In this document: positions 26,461-35,188 of the stretch, piece after piece
Numbering within the stretch: position 1 is the first letter of the stretch
Layout of the letters: each line of letters starts with the position of its first letter
Source: Halorientalis sp. IM1011
GTDB lineage: Archaea; Halobacteriota; Halobacteria; Halobacteriales; Haloarculaceae
Reading direction: 5' to 3'
Length of the DNA: 64,000 nucleotides
Assembly (NCBI RefSeq): GCF_001989615.1
Contig: NZ_CP019067.1
Location: 3,038,001-3,102,000, forward strand
Program-made: the position numbers and the translations under genes
Notes under the pieces: generated by a model
Databases searched by the model: none
What the model saw: the letters and a program-made list of their open reading frames with translations, nothing else
Told to the model about the DNA's origin: nothing

Positions 26461-27330
26461 TTACAGGATATCTTCGACGTGGTCGGCGACCTCCTCGGGG
26501 GTGTCGCCGACGGGCGTGCCCGCGTCTTCGAGCGCGTCGATCTTCGACTGGGCGGTACCGGTCCCGCTGCCGGAGACGATGGCGCCGGCGTGGCCCATCC
26601 GCTTGCCCGGCGGGGCCGTCCGGCCGGCGATGAAGCCGACGACGGGCGTGTCCATGTTGCCGGCGATGTACTGGGCGGCCTCTTCCTCGTCCTCGCCGCC
26701 GATTTCGCCACACATGACGACGGCGTGGGTGTCCGGATCCTGCTCGAACAGTTCCAGCGCGTCGATGAAGTCCGTCCCGATGATCGGGTCGCCGCCGATA
26801 CCGATGGCGGTGGTCTGGCCGATTCCGCGCTCGGTCAGGCTGTCGACGACCTGGTAGGTGAGCGTCCCCGAGCGGGAGACGAAGCCGACGTTCCCCTCAC
26901 TGAAGATGTTGCCCGGCAGGATGCCGAGTTTGGCGACGCCGGGGGTGATGACGCCGGGGCAGTTCGGACCGACGAGGTGGGTGTCGGTCTCCTGCAGTTT
27001 GCGGTAGACCTTGCTCATGTCCTGGGTCGGGATGCCCTCGGTGATGGCGACGACGAGGTCGACCGGGGCGTCCAGCGCCTCGAAACAGGCGTCGCCGGCG
27101 AACGCTGGCGGGACGAACACGACGGCCGCGTTGGCGTCCTCCTCGCGAGCGGCTTTGTCGACGGTGTCGTAGACGGGCACGCCGGCGACCTCCTGGCCGC
27201 CCTTGCCCGGCACCGCACCGGCGACGACGTTCGTCCCGTAGTCGAGCATCTGTTCGGTGTGGAACTTCCCTTCCCCGCCCGTGATGCCCTGCACCACGAC
27301 GCGGGTGTTTTCGTCGACGAGTACACTCAT
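26461..27330 (-). CDS. sucD: Succinyl-CoA synthetase (ADP-forming), alpha subunit
   Basis: A 289-residue subunit. The N-terminal CoA-binding Rossmann domain ([22 protein letters not shown]) is followed by the ligase domain with [12 protein letters not shown] and the phospho-histidine His247 in [13 protein letters not shown]. It catalyses succinyl-CoA + ADP + Pi to succinate + ATP + CoA in the TCA cycle. The ATG overlaps the sucC stop by four bases, so it is the second gene of the sucCD operon. Length is normal for the family. Confidence 0.95.
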   Translation of the reverse strand: MSVLVDENTRVVVQGITGGEGKFHTEQMLDYGTNVVAGAVPGKGGQEVAGVPVYDTVDKAAREEDANAAVVFVPPAFAGDACFEALDAPVDLVVAITEGIPTQDMSKVYRKLQETDTHLVGPNCPGVITPGVAKLGILPGNIFSEGNVGFVSRSGTLTYQVVDSLTERGIGQTTAIGIGGDPIIGTDFIDALELFEQDPDTHAVVMCGEIGGEDEEEAAQYIAGNMDTPVVGFIAGRTAPPGKRMGHAGAIVSGSGTGTAQSKIDALEDAGTPVGDTPEEVADHVEDIL

Positions 27331-28472
27331 GCTGAATCCTCCTCCGCGTATTCGACCGCACGCTGGACGGCGTCCTCCAGCGTCTTCTCGACGGTCACGA
27401 GGTCCGTGTTCAGAATCTCCATGCCCTCCTCGGCGTTGGTACCGGCGAGTCGGACGACGACGCGCTTGGGAATCTCGTCGAAGGCCTCCAGCGCCTCGTT
27501 GATCCCCTGGGCGACCTCGTCACCGCGGGTGATGCCGCCGAAGATGTTGAACACGACGGCGTCGACGTTCTCGTCGGAGAAGACCATGTCCAGCGCGTTC
27601 GTGACGCGTTCGGCCTTCGCGCCGCCACCGATGTCGAGGAAGTTCGCGGGCTGGCCGCCGTAGTGGTCGACCAGGTCGAGCGTCGTCATCACGAGGCCCG
27701 CGCCGTTGCCGATGATGCCGACGTTGCCGTCCAGTCGAACGTAGTCGAAGCCGTAGTCGTTGGCCTTGGCTTCGAGGTCGTCCTCGGCGGCGTCCTCCTG
27801 CATCTCGGCCAGCTCGGGCTGGCGGAACAGGGCGTCGCCGTCGATGTTCATGACCGCGTCGGCGGCGATGACCTCGTCGTCCGCCGTGACCATCAGGGGG
27901 TTGATCTCGGCGTCGGAGCCGTCCCTGGCCTCCCAGAGGTCGTACAGCGTCGAGAGGACGCCGGCCACGTCGTTGGCGACTTCGCGGTCGACGCCGGCGT
28001 CGTAGACGGCCTTGCGGGCCTGATAGGGGTGCATGCCGAAGGCGGGGTCGATGTGTTCGCGCGCGATGGCGTCGGGGTCCTCGGCCGCGACCTCCTCGAT
28101 GTTGACGCCGCCGCGTGTCGAGACCATGGCGACGGGTTTGCCCTCGCCGCGGTCCATCGTCACACCGACGTACAGTTCGTTCGTGAAGTCGACGGCTTCC
28201 TCGACCAGCACGCGGTCGACGTGGTAGCCCTTGAGGTCCATCCCGAGGATCTCGTCGGCGGCCTCGCGGGCCTCCGCTTTGTCGTCGACGAGTTTGATTC
28301 CGCCGGCTTTGCCGCGCCCGCCGACCTGTACCTGTGCCTTGATCGCGACCGGGTAGCCGATGGCCTCGGCCGCGTCGACCGCCGCGTCGACGGTCTCGGC
28401 GAGTTTCGCGTCGGGGGTGGGGATGCCCGCCTCCGCGAAGACCCGTTTTGCCTGGTACTCGTGGAGCTTCAT
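27327..28472 (-). CDS. sucC: Succinyl-CoA synthetase (ADP-forming), beta subunit
   Basis: A 381-residue ATP-grasp subunit. It opens [20 protein letters not shown], has the nucleotide-binding [19 protein letters not shown], and ends with [13 protein letters not shown] and the [16 protein letters not shown] phosphohistidine-docking region. With SucD it forms the TCA-cycle substrate-level phosphorylation enzyme. The ATG at 28472 fits the family start exactly. A TATA-like GGATTTAAG (28501-28509, reverse strand) sits about 30 bases upstream. Confidence 0.95.
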   Translation of the reverse strand: MKLHEYQAKRVFAEAGIPTPDAKLAETVDAAVDAAEAIGYPVAIKAQVQVGGRGKAGGIKLVDDKAEAREAADEILGMDLKGYHVDRVLVEEAVDFTNELYVGVTMDRGEGKPVAMVSTRGGVNIEEVAAEDPDAIAREHIDPAFGMHPYQARKAVYDAGVDREVANDVAGVLSTLYDLWEARDGSDAEINPLMVTADDEVIAADAVMNIDGDALFRQPELAEMQEDAAEDDLEAKANDYGFDYVRLDGNVGIIGNGAGLVMTTLDLVDHYGGQPANFLDIGGGAKAERVTNALDMVFSDENVDAVVFNIFGGITRGDEVAQGINEALEAFDEIPKRVVVRLAGTNAEEGMEILNTDLVTVEKTLEDAVQRAVEYAEEDSA

Positions 28473-28783
28473 TACCACCGTCAACAGCGCCCGCGACCCG
28501 CTTAAATCCACCCGGTCTCTGCCCGGAGTTTCCACGAGCCGACATGTATCGCTTGTCGATCCGTCAATCGGTCGTAGTATTATCTGTCGTTATGTCCAGA
28601 TTCAAACCTGATAATTTGAACCCAAAATTAAATACGAATAAACTCGTCGATTCTCGTGTTGGCACGTAACAGTGCCACACCCCGACTTTCCCACCCCCGT
28701 TTCCCACACCCATCGCCCGTTCGGTCGCCTCTCCTCGACCGAGCGGCTTTTCGATAATTCGGTAGCGACGGGGCTGGTCGGTG
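28473..28783. other. AT-rich intergenic region upstream of sucCD
   Basis: No gene is seen in these 311 bases. The stretch 28560-28660 is markedly AT-rich for this genome. It holds a proximal TATA (28501-28509, reverse), an inverted repeat TTCAAA-N8-TTTGAA (28601-28620), a second TATA-like TTTATTCG on the reverse strand (about 28636-28643), and the palindrome TGGCAC-N6-GTGCCA (28660-28677). It reads as a composite control region for sucCD. Confidence 0.5.
28660..28677. promoter_or_regulatory. Palindrome TGGCAC-N6-GTGCCA upstream of sucCD
   Basis: An exact 6-bp inverted repeat with a 6-base spacer, 188 bases upstream of sucC. The same arms and spacer length occur upstream of acs1 at 39489-39506, and on the reverse strand here a TTTATTCG follows, as it does at acs1. 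Shared operator is an inference. Confidence 0.4.
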
Positions 28784-29437
28784 TCAGAGTTCGCCGGCCA
28801 GTCGCCGTTCGCGCATCGTCCGGTAGAAGAGATAGCCGAGGCTGACGATGGCGGCCAGCAGGACGAGGAGGATGACGATCCAGCCGCCGAGGAAGCTCAA
28901 CCCACCGAGCAGTTCGGTGTACCGGTAATCGAGGTTGAAGACGAGCAACAGTGCACCCGCGCCCGCCATGCCACCGCCGATGTCGAGGGGCTGCGATCGT
29001 CGGACGTAGAGCGCGCCCATGACCGCGAGCACGACTCCGAGTCCGAACAGTCCCTGCGACCGGTTGGATTCTGTGCCCAGGCCCGGACGGCCGAGCGTCC
29101 AGACGTAGAACTGCTCGTCGCCGCGTTCGATCCGGTAGACCTCGCCTTCGACCCGTACCGGCCGATCGGACTGGACGAACGTGAACTCCGACGGCCGGTT
29201 CTCGTTCCCGCGGAAGGTGATCCGACCCGACTCGGCGGCCCGGGCCCGATCGACGAGGTCTTGGGCACCGTCCGACAGGTTCCCGTAGGTGTAGTTCGCC
29301 GCCGGCGTCCCGTCGTAGGAGTCCATCACCCGCACCTCGTTGACCTCGTCCGGGTTCGGGTAGATGTACAGCGGGTTCGCCAGCAACAGGACGGCGATCA
29401 CCAGCAATCCCACCCCCAGTACCCGATGGTCCTCCAT
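28784..29437 (-). CDS. Haloarchaeal membrane protein of unknown function
   Basis: A 217-residue protein with an N-terminal membrane helix (about 5-27), an external domain of about 100 residues (VRVMDSYDGTPAANYTYGNLSDGAQDL ... in short strands, with N-x-S/T sites), and three C-terminal helices (about 130-150, 153-172, 178-205). The external part mentions no catalytic motif. It is monocistronic, divergent from tfb, and unrelated to sucCD downstream. I do not recognise the family. Confidence 0.75.
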   Translation of the reverse strand: MEDHRVLGVGLLVIAVLLLANPLYIYPNPDEVNEVRVMDSYDGTPAANYTYGNLSDGAQDLVDRARAAESGRITFRGNENRPSEFTFVQSDRPVRVEGEVYRIERGDEQFYVWTLGRPGLGTESNRSQGLFGLGVVLAVMGALYVRRSQPLDIGGGMAGAGALLLVFNLDYRYTELLGGLSFLGGWIVILLVLLAAIVSLGYLFYRTMRERRLAGEL

Positions 29438-29581
29438 TCTCGTCCGGATACATTTCTGTCCCCGAAGGTAAGCTTTTCGTCAAGTAAATCACCGTCTTCG
29501 TGGCTTTGACAGCGATTTCGTCCCCGTCGTGACTCACGACTCACACCGGGCCAGCTCCCCGGCGGCTGGCGTACCGAAGGG

Positions 29582-29590
29582 CTTAAATAT
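29582..29590 (+). promoter_or_regulatory. TATA box of the tfb gene
   Basis: CTTAAATAT is the strongest TATA-like element in the window, centred about 31 bases before the ATG at 29617, leaving a leader of a few bases. Confidence 0.55.
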
Positions 29591-29616
29591 ACTCCTGCTT
29601 GTTCTATATAAGAACG

Positions 29617-30585
29617 ATGGTTCGTCCGAGTCGCCAGCGGGAGCGCGAGCAGGACCGAGAGACCGAGAAAGAGACCGGGGACGACGAGGAGATGCAGAGT
29701 TGCCCCGAATGCGAGTCAGCAAACCTGGTATCGAGCGCTGACGGGGGTGAAATCGTCTGTGAAGACTGCGGGCTGGTGATCGAAGAGGAGAACATCGACC
29801 GGGGCCCCGAGTGGCGTGCGTTCAACCACAGCGAGCGCCAGAGCAAGTCCCGCGTGGGCGCGCCGACGACACAGACGATGCACGACAAGGGGCTGACCAC
29901 ACAGATCGACTGGAAGGACAAAGACGCCTACGGTCAGTCCCTGTCCTCGGAGAAGCGCAGTCAGATGCACCGCCTCCGGAAGTGGCAGGAGCGCATCCGG
30001 ACGAAAGACGCCGGCGAGCGCAACCTCCAGTTCGCGCTCTCTGAGATCGACCGCATGGCCTCCGCGCTCGGGGTGCCCCGCTCTGTGCGGGAGGTCGCCT
30101 CGGTCATCTATCGCCGGGCGCTCAACGAGGACCTCATCCGTGGCCGCTCCATCGAGGGCGTCGCCACGTCCTGCCTGTACGCCGCCTGCCGTCAGGAGGG
30201 CATCCCGCGCTCCCTCGAAGAAGTCTCGGACGTGTCCCGGGTCGACCAGAAGGAGATCGGACGGACCTACCGCTACGTCGCCCAGGAACTCAGCCTGAAG
30301 ATGGAGCCGGTCGACCCCAAACAGTACGTCCCGCGTTTCGCCTCCGACCTCAATCTCTCGGAAGAGGTCCAGTCCAAGGCCAACGAAATCATCGACGAGA
30401 CCGCCGAGAAGGGCCTGCTCTCGGGCAAGTCCCCGACCGGCTACGCCGCCGCCGCCATCTACGCCGCCTCCCTGCTCTGTAACGAGAAGAAGACCCAGCG
30501 CGAGGTCGCAGACGTCGCCCAGGTCACCGAGGTCACCATCCGAAACCGCTATCAGGAACAGATCGAAGCCATCGGCGTCCGCTGA
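29617..30585 (+). CDS. tfb: Transcription initiation factor TFB (TFIIB)
   Basis: A 322-residue TFB. The N-terminal zinc ribbon has C29, C32, C48 and C51; it is followed by the B-finger/reader region ([20 protein letters not shown]) and two cyclin folds (about 120-215 and 220-315), ending in [18 protein letters not shown], whose helix-turn-helix contacts the BRE. It recruits RNA polymerase to TBP-bound promoters. Haloarchaea carry several TFBs; which paralogue this is cannot be assigned from sequence alone. The ATG at 29617 is preferred over one six codons upstream because that one lies too near the TATA box. Confidence 0.95.
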   Translation: MVRPSRQREREQDRETEKETGDDEEMQSCPECESANLVSSADGGEIVCEDCGLVIEEENIDRGPEWRAFNHSERQSKSRVGAPTTQTMHDKGLTTQIDWKDKDAYGQSLSSEKRSQMHRLRKWQERIRTKDAGERNLQFALSEIDRMASALGVPRSVREVASVIYRRALNEDLIRGRSIEGVATSCLYAACRQEGIPRSLEEVSDVSRVDQKEIGRTYRYVAQELSLKMEPVDPKQYVPRFASDLNLSEEVQSKANEIIDETAEKGLLSGKSPTGYAAAAIYAASLLCNEKKTQREVADVAQVTEVTIRNRYQEQIEAIGVR

Positions 30586-30738
30586 CGCCACCTCTTTCTC
30601 GGTCTCCCGTCGACGGTGCCACAGCCTCGGGCTCGTCATCCCTACGGATTCGACATCTGACTCGATCCGACCCTCGTAGCCGGAAATCGGCACAACAGTC
30701 ATATCGGTGCCAGAGAAACGACAGGTCTAGACGAGCCA

Positions 30739-32274
30739 ATGGCAGAGCCACGGGACGACGCGTCGGCGGAGATCGCGGCCGCCGTGCACGCAGTGCTCGA
30801 CGATCCGGCCGCGGGGCGGACGCGACTCCCGACGCTGCTCGCCGCGCTCGAACGGGCGGATCGGCACGATCGGCTCTCGGCGGCCTGGGCACTGACGCTC
30901 GTGGCGACGGCCGACGCGGACATGGTCCAGCCGATCGCCAGACGGCTCGCCGACCGACTGGCGGCCGACGCCGAGCAACCCGAGACCCGGCACGCACTCG
31001 GCTATCTCCACGGGCGCTACCCCGAACGCGTCGACGCCGTCCTCGAAGAACTGGCCGAGGAGGCCGAGGAACGAGAGCGCCGTCGACGCTACCGGGAACT
31101 CTCACGGGGGTTCGCCCGGAGCGACTACGTGGGACAGGGCGAGACGAACCGCGACGTGGGCCGGACCAAGATGCCCGGGGAAGCCACCGCGTCTGGCCCC
31201 CGACGCGTCTACCACGAGGAGGGCGAGGCCATCGGCGGCCCGCCCGACGACACCCGCGACGACCCCCGGGACCGCCTCGACGACGAATCTGACGACGAGG
31301 ATCCCGGGAGCGAAGCGGCCGGTAACGAAGACGGGGGTGGTGGGAACGGAGCCGATGCCGAGGGCGACGACGCAGACGACACTCGGTCGTCGGCCGCCCG
31401 GCGACGCGAACGGGAAGCCGAACTCGAGGCGGTGGCCGATGCCGTCGACATCGAGGATATCGCCGCGGCCAGTCGGTTCGACGAGCTACAGATCGTCTCA
31501 CGCGGGATCGAGGGCCGGTTCGCGACCGTCTATCGGACACGGGCGGTCCTCGACGACGCCGAGGACGGCGTGGCGCTTTCGGTGTTCGATCCCCCCGAGG
31601 ACGAGGACGGATTCGCGGCCGACGTGACCGCACAGCTCCGCAACTGGGGGGTGGTGTCCGACCACGACGGCGTGGTCACGCTCTACGACTGGGGGACCGA
31701 GCCCTCGCTGTGGATGGCAACGGGGTTCACCGCCGAGCCGCTGTACGACCGGCTCGATCTCTCCATCGACGAGGCGGTCTGGAACGGCCGTCAGGTCGCC
31801 GAGGCGGTCGCTGCGATCCACCACCGCGGGGTCGTCCACGCCGGTCTCGATCCGTACAGCGTCGTCTACAGCGGGACGACCATCGCCGACCGGCAGCGCC
31901 CGCTGGTGTCGAACGTCGGGCTGTTGTCCGCGATGCGGAGCTACGTCGACCCGTCGTCGCTGCTCGACCCGCGCTTCGCAGCGCCCGAGTACTTCGACCG
32001 CGGCTACGGCGACGTGGATCACGCCACGGACATCTACCAGCTGGGGGCCGTCGTCTACTACCTCGTCACCGGTCGACCGCCGTTCCAGGGTACCTACGAC
32101 GAGGTCCGGACGGGGGTCCTCGAATCGACGCCGCCGCGCCCGTCGGCGATCAACCCCGAGATTCCGGCGTGGGTCGACGAGGTGCTCCGGACCGCGATGG
32201 CCAAACAGAAGCTCACCCGGTACGAGACGGCGACGCAGGTCGCGCGGGAACTAAAGCGGGGGGTCGACGGGTGA
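30739..32274 (+). CDS. HEAT-like repeat protein with a protein pseudokinase domain
   Basis: A 511-residue protein. Residues 10-115 are helical HEAT-like repeats; 120-240 is a disordered acidic linker; 250-511 has a protein-kinase fold with glycine loop (IVSRGIEGRFATVYRT), an APEYF motif, and a DIYQLGAVVYYLVTGRPPF F-helix. Catalytic residues are lost: the VAIK lysine is Ser281, the HRDLKPxN loop reads H367-A-G-L-D-P-Y-S, and DFG reads N392-V-G. It is therefore a predicted pseudokinase scaffold. The next gene overlaps it (GTGA) and encodes a membrane protein, so the two probably form a complex. Confidence 0.82.
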   Translation: MAEPRDDASAEIAAAVHAVLDDPAAGRTRLPTLLAALERADRHDRLSAAWALTLVATADADMVQPIARRLADRLAADAEQPETRHALGYLHGRYPERVDAVLEELAEEAEERERRRRYRELSRGFARSDYVGQGETNRDVGRTKMPGEATASGPRRVYHEEGEAIGGPPDDTRDDPRDRLDDESDDEDPGSEAAGNEDGGGGNGADAEGDDADDTRSSAARRREREAELEAVADAVDIEDIAAASRFDELQIVSRGIEGRFATVYRTRAVLDDAEDGVALSVFDPPEDEDGFAADVTAQLRNWGVVSDHDGVVTLYDWGTEPSLWMATGFTAEPLYDRLDLSIDEAVWNGRQVAEAVAAIHHRGVVHAGLDPYSVVYSGTTIADRQRPLVSNVGLLSAMRSYVDPSSLLDPRFAAPEYFDRGYGDVDHATDIYQLGAVVYYLVTGRPPFQGTYDEVRTGVLESTPPRPSAINPEIPAWVDEVLRTAMAKQKLTRYETATQVARELKRGVDG

Positions 32275-33026
32275 CGCCCCCGCTCCAGACATCGGTGTTC
32301 GCCCGCGACGCCGGGCTGGCGTTCGTCTTCTTCGTCGCCTTCTCCCTGATGGCCGTCCTCGGGATCAGATTCGCCCTCTACGCCTATCTCAACCGCAGTC
32401 GGACCGGGATCGAGGCCCAGGGAGCCCTCTGGACCTACCTGCTCGCGGTCGGCCTGACTGCCGCACTCTACGGCGTACTCGGCGTGGTCGAGGCCGCGAC
32501 GGCGGTCACCAGCCCGGCCGCGGCCGTGACCACGCCCTATCGCGACGGCGTCCTGCTGGCCTTCCTCCTGACGCTCGCGCTGACGATGCGCGAGATCGGC
32601 ACCAACGAGGCCCTCGTGAACGCCGGCCGGACGGCCGAGGAACCACCCGCGGCACGTCGGTCGGTCGAGGTCGGTTTCGGCCTGCTGGTCGGGGCGAGCC
32701 TGTTCGGGTCCGGCCTGCTCGGGCCGGTCGACGCGCTGACCGCCGTCGAGGGGGTCGCCGCGGTGGCCGTCGCCGGCTACGGGTTGATCCACGGCCGTCG
32801 TCACCTCGCCCGGTCCGCGGTCCGCGGGACGCTGCTGGACTCGCTGTTGCGTCACCTCCTCCCCGTCGTCGCGTTCGGCCTGCTCGTGCTCGTCGTCGAC
32901 CTCGCACTGCTGGTCGGACTCACCGTCGGCGTCGTCCGGCACATTCAGGTCGTGTTCGTCATCATGACCGCGACGACGCTGATGACCGCCACGATCAAAC
33001 TCCGCCAGAACGTGGCGGGCCTCTGA
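32271..33026 (+). CDS. Membrane protein coupled to the pseudokinase
   Basis: A 251-residue protein with about seven hydrophobic helices (near 12-35, 48-70, 82-102, 128-148, 155-172, 195-218, 222-242) and no soluble domain. The helix 82-102 is followed by TMREIGTNEALVNAG. I do not recognise a family with a known function. The GTG start overlaps the kinase stop codon (GTGA, 32271-32274), so translation is coupled to the pseudokinase gene; a signalling or sensing complex at the membrane is inferred. Confidence 0.75.
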   Translation: MTPPLQTSVFARDAGLAFVFFVAFSLMAVLGIRFALYAYLNRSRTGIEAQGALWTYLLAVGLTAALYGVLGVVEAATAVTSPAAAVTTPYRDGVLLAFLLTLALTMREIGTNEALVNAGRTAEEPPAARRSVEVGFGLLVGASLFGSGLLGPVDALTAVEGVAAVAVAGYGLIHGRRHLARSAVRGTLLDSLLRHLLPVVAFGLLVLVVDLALLVGLTVGVVRHIQVVFVIMTATTLMTATIKLRQNVAGL

Positions 33027-33054
33027 ACGGTTTGTTCGGCCGTTGTGGCCAATA

Positions 33055-33150
33055 GATTTATTCCCGTCGCGGTCCGTATCGGAACCACTGGCACAGGTTT
33101 CTGTGCCACCCCCACCATCCCCCACCCCTTCCTTCCTTTCCACACTTCGA
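33055..33150. terminator. Hairpin plus pyrimidine tract between convergent genes
   Basis: TGGCACAG-GTTT-CTGTGCCA (33089-33108) is a perfect 8-bp stem with a 4-base loop, followed by a C/T-rich run (33109-33143). It lies between the converging ends of the membrane-protein gene and the phosphodiesterase gene. A TATA-like GATTTATT (33055-33062) stands about 27 bases upstream of the hairpin, so a short RNA starting at the hairpin is an alternative reading. Confidence 0.35.
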
Positions 33151-33197
33151 GCGTCGGCTATCAGATTTGCGTCCAGTTCGTCCGGAGCGAGAAGGCG

Positions 33198-33860
33198 TCA
33201 CTCCTCACAGACAGCGGGCCGATCCACGATGACGCCGTCGACGCCGACGTTGGAGAGCGCCTCGGCGTCGTGTCTGGAGGGAACTGTCCAGGCGTGGACG
33301 TCGAGGCCCGCGTCGTGGGCGCGGTCGACGAACTCGTCGACACAGAGTTGCCAGTGGGGATGGATCGCCGTACAGCCGAGATCACGGGCCACGTTGAGCA
33401 TCCCCTGTTCGTCGCCCTCCGCGGCGAGGTAGGCGAGTCGGTCCGCGCCGGCGTCGCTGGCCTCGTCGAGTATATCGACCGAGAACGAGGAGACGAGGAT
33501 CTCGACACCGGCGTCACGGGCCTGTGCGAGCGCGTCGGCCGCGAGGCCGCCCTCCTTGAGGTCCAGAACGAGTTCCACGCCGTCGGGGGTGGCGTCGAGC
33601 ACCGACGCGAACGTCGGGACGCCCTCGCCGGCGTCGAGTACGTCCAGCGCGGCCAGTTCGTCGGTCGACAGGTCGCCGACGCGGCCGCTATAGCCGGTGA
33701 CCCGGTCGACGGTCTCGTCGTGGATCACCACCAGATCGTCCGAACCCGACCGGCGCACGTCGATCTCGATCACGTCGGTGTGGTCGGCCGCCGATCGGAT
33801 CGCCTCGACCGTGTTCTCCGGGTAGGTCTCGGCGAACCCCCTGTGGGCAATGCAGCGCAC
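33198..33860 (-). CDS. Glycerophosphodiester phosphodiesterase
   Basis: A 220-residue GDPD-family enzyme. The catalytic and metal residues are visible: H6-R7 in IAHRGFAETYPENTVEA, Glu32 and Asp34 in VIEIDVRRS, and His47 in VVIHDETVDRVT. The barrel ends with the HAWTVPSRHDAEALSNVGVDGVIVDRP segment typical of the family. It hydrolyses glycerophosphodiesters to glycerol-phosphate and an alcohol, useful in lipid turnover. No signal peptide, so it is cytoplasmic. Divergent from the SDR gene at 33988. Confidence 0.9.
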   Translation of the reverse strand: MRCIAHRGFAETYPENTVEAIRSAADHTDVIEIDVRRSGSDDLVVIHDETVDRVTGYSGRVGDLSTDELAALDVLDAGEGVPTFASVLDATPDGVELVLDLKEGGLAADALAQARDAGVEILVSSFSVDILDEASDAGADRLAYLAAEGDEQGMLNVARDLGCTAIHPHWQLCVDEFVDRAHDAGLDVHAWTVPSRHDAEALSNVGVDGVIVDRPAVCEE

Positions 33861-33987
33861 GCCCCCCGATGGGAACGGGATGGAGAAAGGGTTTTCCTTC
33901 GTTCAGAAACTCCGTCCCGGACGCCCCGTACCGGCAGACCCATCGCCCACTCGTGGTTTTTTGCCCCTCGGGACGGTACGGCGTAGC

Positions 33988-34695
33988 ATGACAGTCGAGT
34001 TCGACTTCGACGGGGCGACCGTACTGGTGACGGGCGCGGGGGGTACGCTCGGCAGTGCGGTGATCGAGGCCTTCCACGAGGCCGGCGCGGACGTCTGCGG
34101 GGCCGACATCGTCGGCCCGGACAGCGAGGACTTCCACGCCGACCCCGATCCGGTCTGTCACCACCAGGCCGACTTCAGCGCCGAGGAGGAGGTCGCCGAG
34201 ACGATCGAGGCCGTCGTCGACGAGAACGGTGGGCTGGACTACCTCTGTAACGTCGCGGGCACCTGGCGCGGCGGCGACCCCATCGAGGAGACCGACGCCG
34301 AGGACTTCGACTTCCTGTTCGACGTGAATCTCAAGACGATGTTCCTCGCGTCGAAACACGCCCTGCCCCACCTCCAGGACAGCGAGGGGGCCATCGTCTC
34401 GGTCTCCGCGCGGTCCTCACTGGAGGGTGGCGAGGGCGACGGCGTCTACCGCGCCAGCAAGGCCGGAGTCCGCCTGTTGACAGAGACAATCGCCGAGGAG
34501 AACCGCGGCACCGTCCGAGCGAACGCCGTCATGCCCAGCGTCATCGACACACCGATGAACCGGGAGATGATGCCCGACGCCGATCACGACGAGTGGGTCG
34601 ACCCCGCCGACATCGCCCAGACCGTCCTGGCACTGTGTTCGGAGGCCACGAGCGTCACCAGCGGCGCGGCGGTGCCGGTGTACGGCGAGGCCTGA
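33988..34695 (+). CDS. Short-chain dehydrogenase/reductase
   Basis: A 235-residue SDR: dinucleotide-binding TGAGGTLG (15-22), CNVAG at about 87-91, catalytic Asn114, Ser140 region in IVSVSARSS, and Tyr154/Lys158 in VYRASKAG. The C-terminus has the ANAVMPSVIDTPMNREMM loop. The cofactor is probably NAD(H) (Asp40 after the second strand). The substrate is unknown. The ATG at 33988 is preceded by a plausible promoter, and the extra open frame upstream is not family-like. Confidence 0.88.
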   Translation: MTVEFDFDGATVLVTGAGGTLGSAVIEAFHEAGADVCGADIVGPDSEDFHADPDPVCHHQADFSAEEEVAETIEAVVDENGGLDYLCNVAGTWRGGDPIEETDAEDFDFLFDVNLKTMFLASKHALPHLQDSEGAIVSVSARSSLEGGEGDGVYRASKAGVRLLTETIAEENRGTVRANAVMPSVIDTPMNREMMPDADHDEWVDPADIAQTVLALCSEATSVTSGAAVPVYGEA

Positions 34696-34713
34696 GAGCG
34701 AGCGCCAGCAGGT

Positions 34714-35091
34714 TCACTGTCGTTCGTCCGCACGCGCTCGGAGTGTCTCGAACAGCGGTTCGACCAGCCGGTCGCCCAGCGCCGAGAGCTCGTAGAACCG
34801 CGACCCGTCCCGGGTCCGCTTGCGGACCAGCGCCGTCTCTTCGAGCGTGTCGAGGTGGTGGTAGAGGTCCCGCTGTTTCCGACCCGTCAGGTCGGCCAGT
34901 TCCCCGGAACTGAGTCCGTCCTCCGCGGCCAGCAGGTAGAGGATGGGGAACCGGACCTCGCTGGCGATCGCCTCCAGCCGACCGAGTTCGCGGTCGAAAT
35001 CCAGCACGTCCCCCAGTAGCTCCGACTCGACGCGCTCGCGGGCCGGCGACCGCTCCTCGCCCGTCTGTGTTTCTTTCGTCCGTTCGCTCAT
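34714..35091 (-). CDS. ArsR/winged-helix transcriptional regulator
   Basis: A 125-residue protein. Residues about 40-105 form a winged helix (VRFPILYLLAAEDGLSSGEL, then RKQRDLYHHLDTLEETALVRKR), and there is a short C-terminal dimerisation helix. The first 30 residues are charged and disordered. The TATA CCTTAAGT (35115-35122, reverse) gives a leaderless start at 35091. A 20-bp inverted repeat lies directly upstream of that TATA, so autoregulation is likely. Divergent from the NDT/TIR-like gene at 35189, the prime candidate for its target. Confidence 0.8.
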   Translation of the reverse strand: MSERTKETQTGEERSPARERVESELLGDVLDFDRELGRLEAIASEVRFPILYLLAAEDGLSSGELADLTGRKQRDLYHHLDTLEETALVRKRTRDGSRFYELSALGDRLVEPLFETLRARADERQ

Positions 35092-35120
35092 ATCCGCCAC
35101 TTGCCGCCCGGCCACCTTAA

Positions 35121-35140
35121 GTCTTAATTCGAGTTAAGAC
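35121..35140. promoter_or_regulatory. Inverted repeat GTCTTAA-N6-TTAAGAC at the HTH promoter
   Basis: Perfect 7-bp arms (35121-35127 and 35134-35140) overlap the BRE/TATA region of the divergent ArsR-type gene. A second perfect 12-bp palindrome, CGGTTCGAACCG (35168-35179), sits between this and the ATG at 35189. Both are candidate binding sites of the regulator. Confidence 0.5.
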
Positions 35141-35188
35141 AAGTTTTCTACACGATGGCGGCACCGTCGGTTCGAACCGTCGGGGTTC

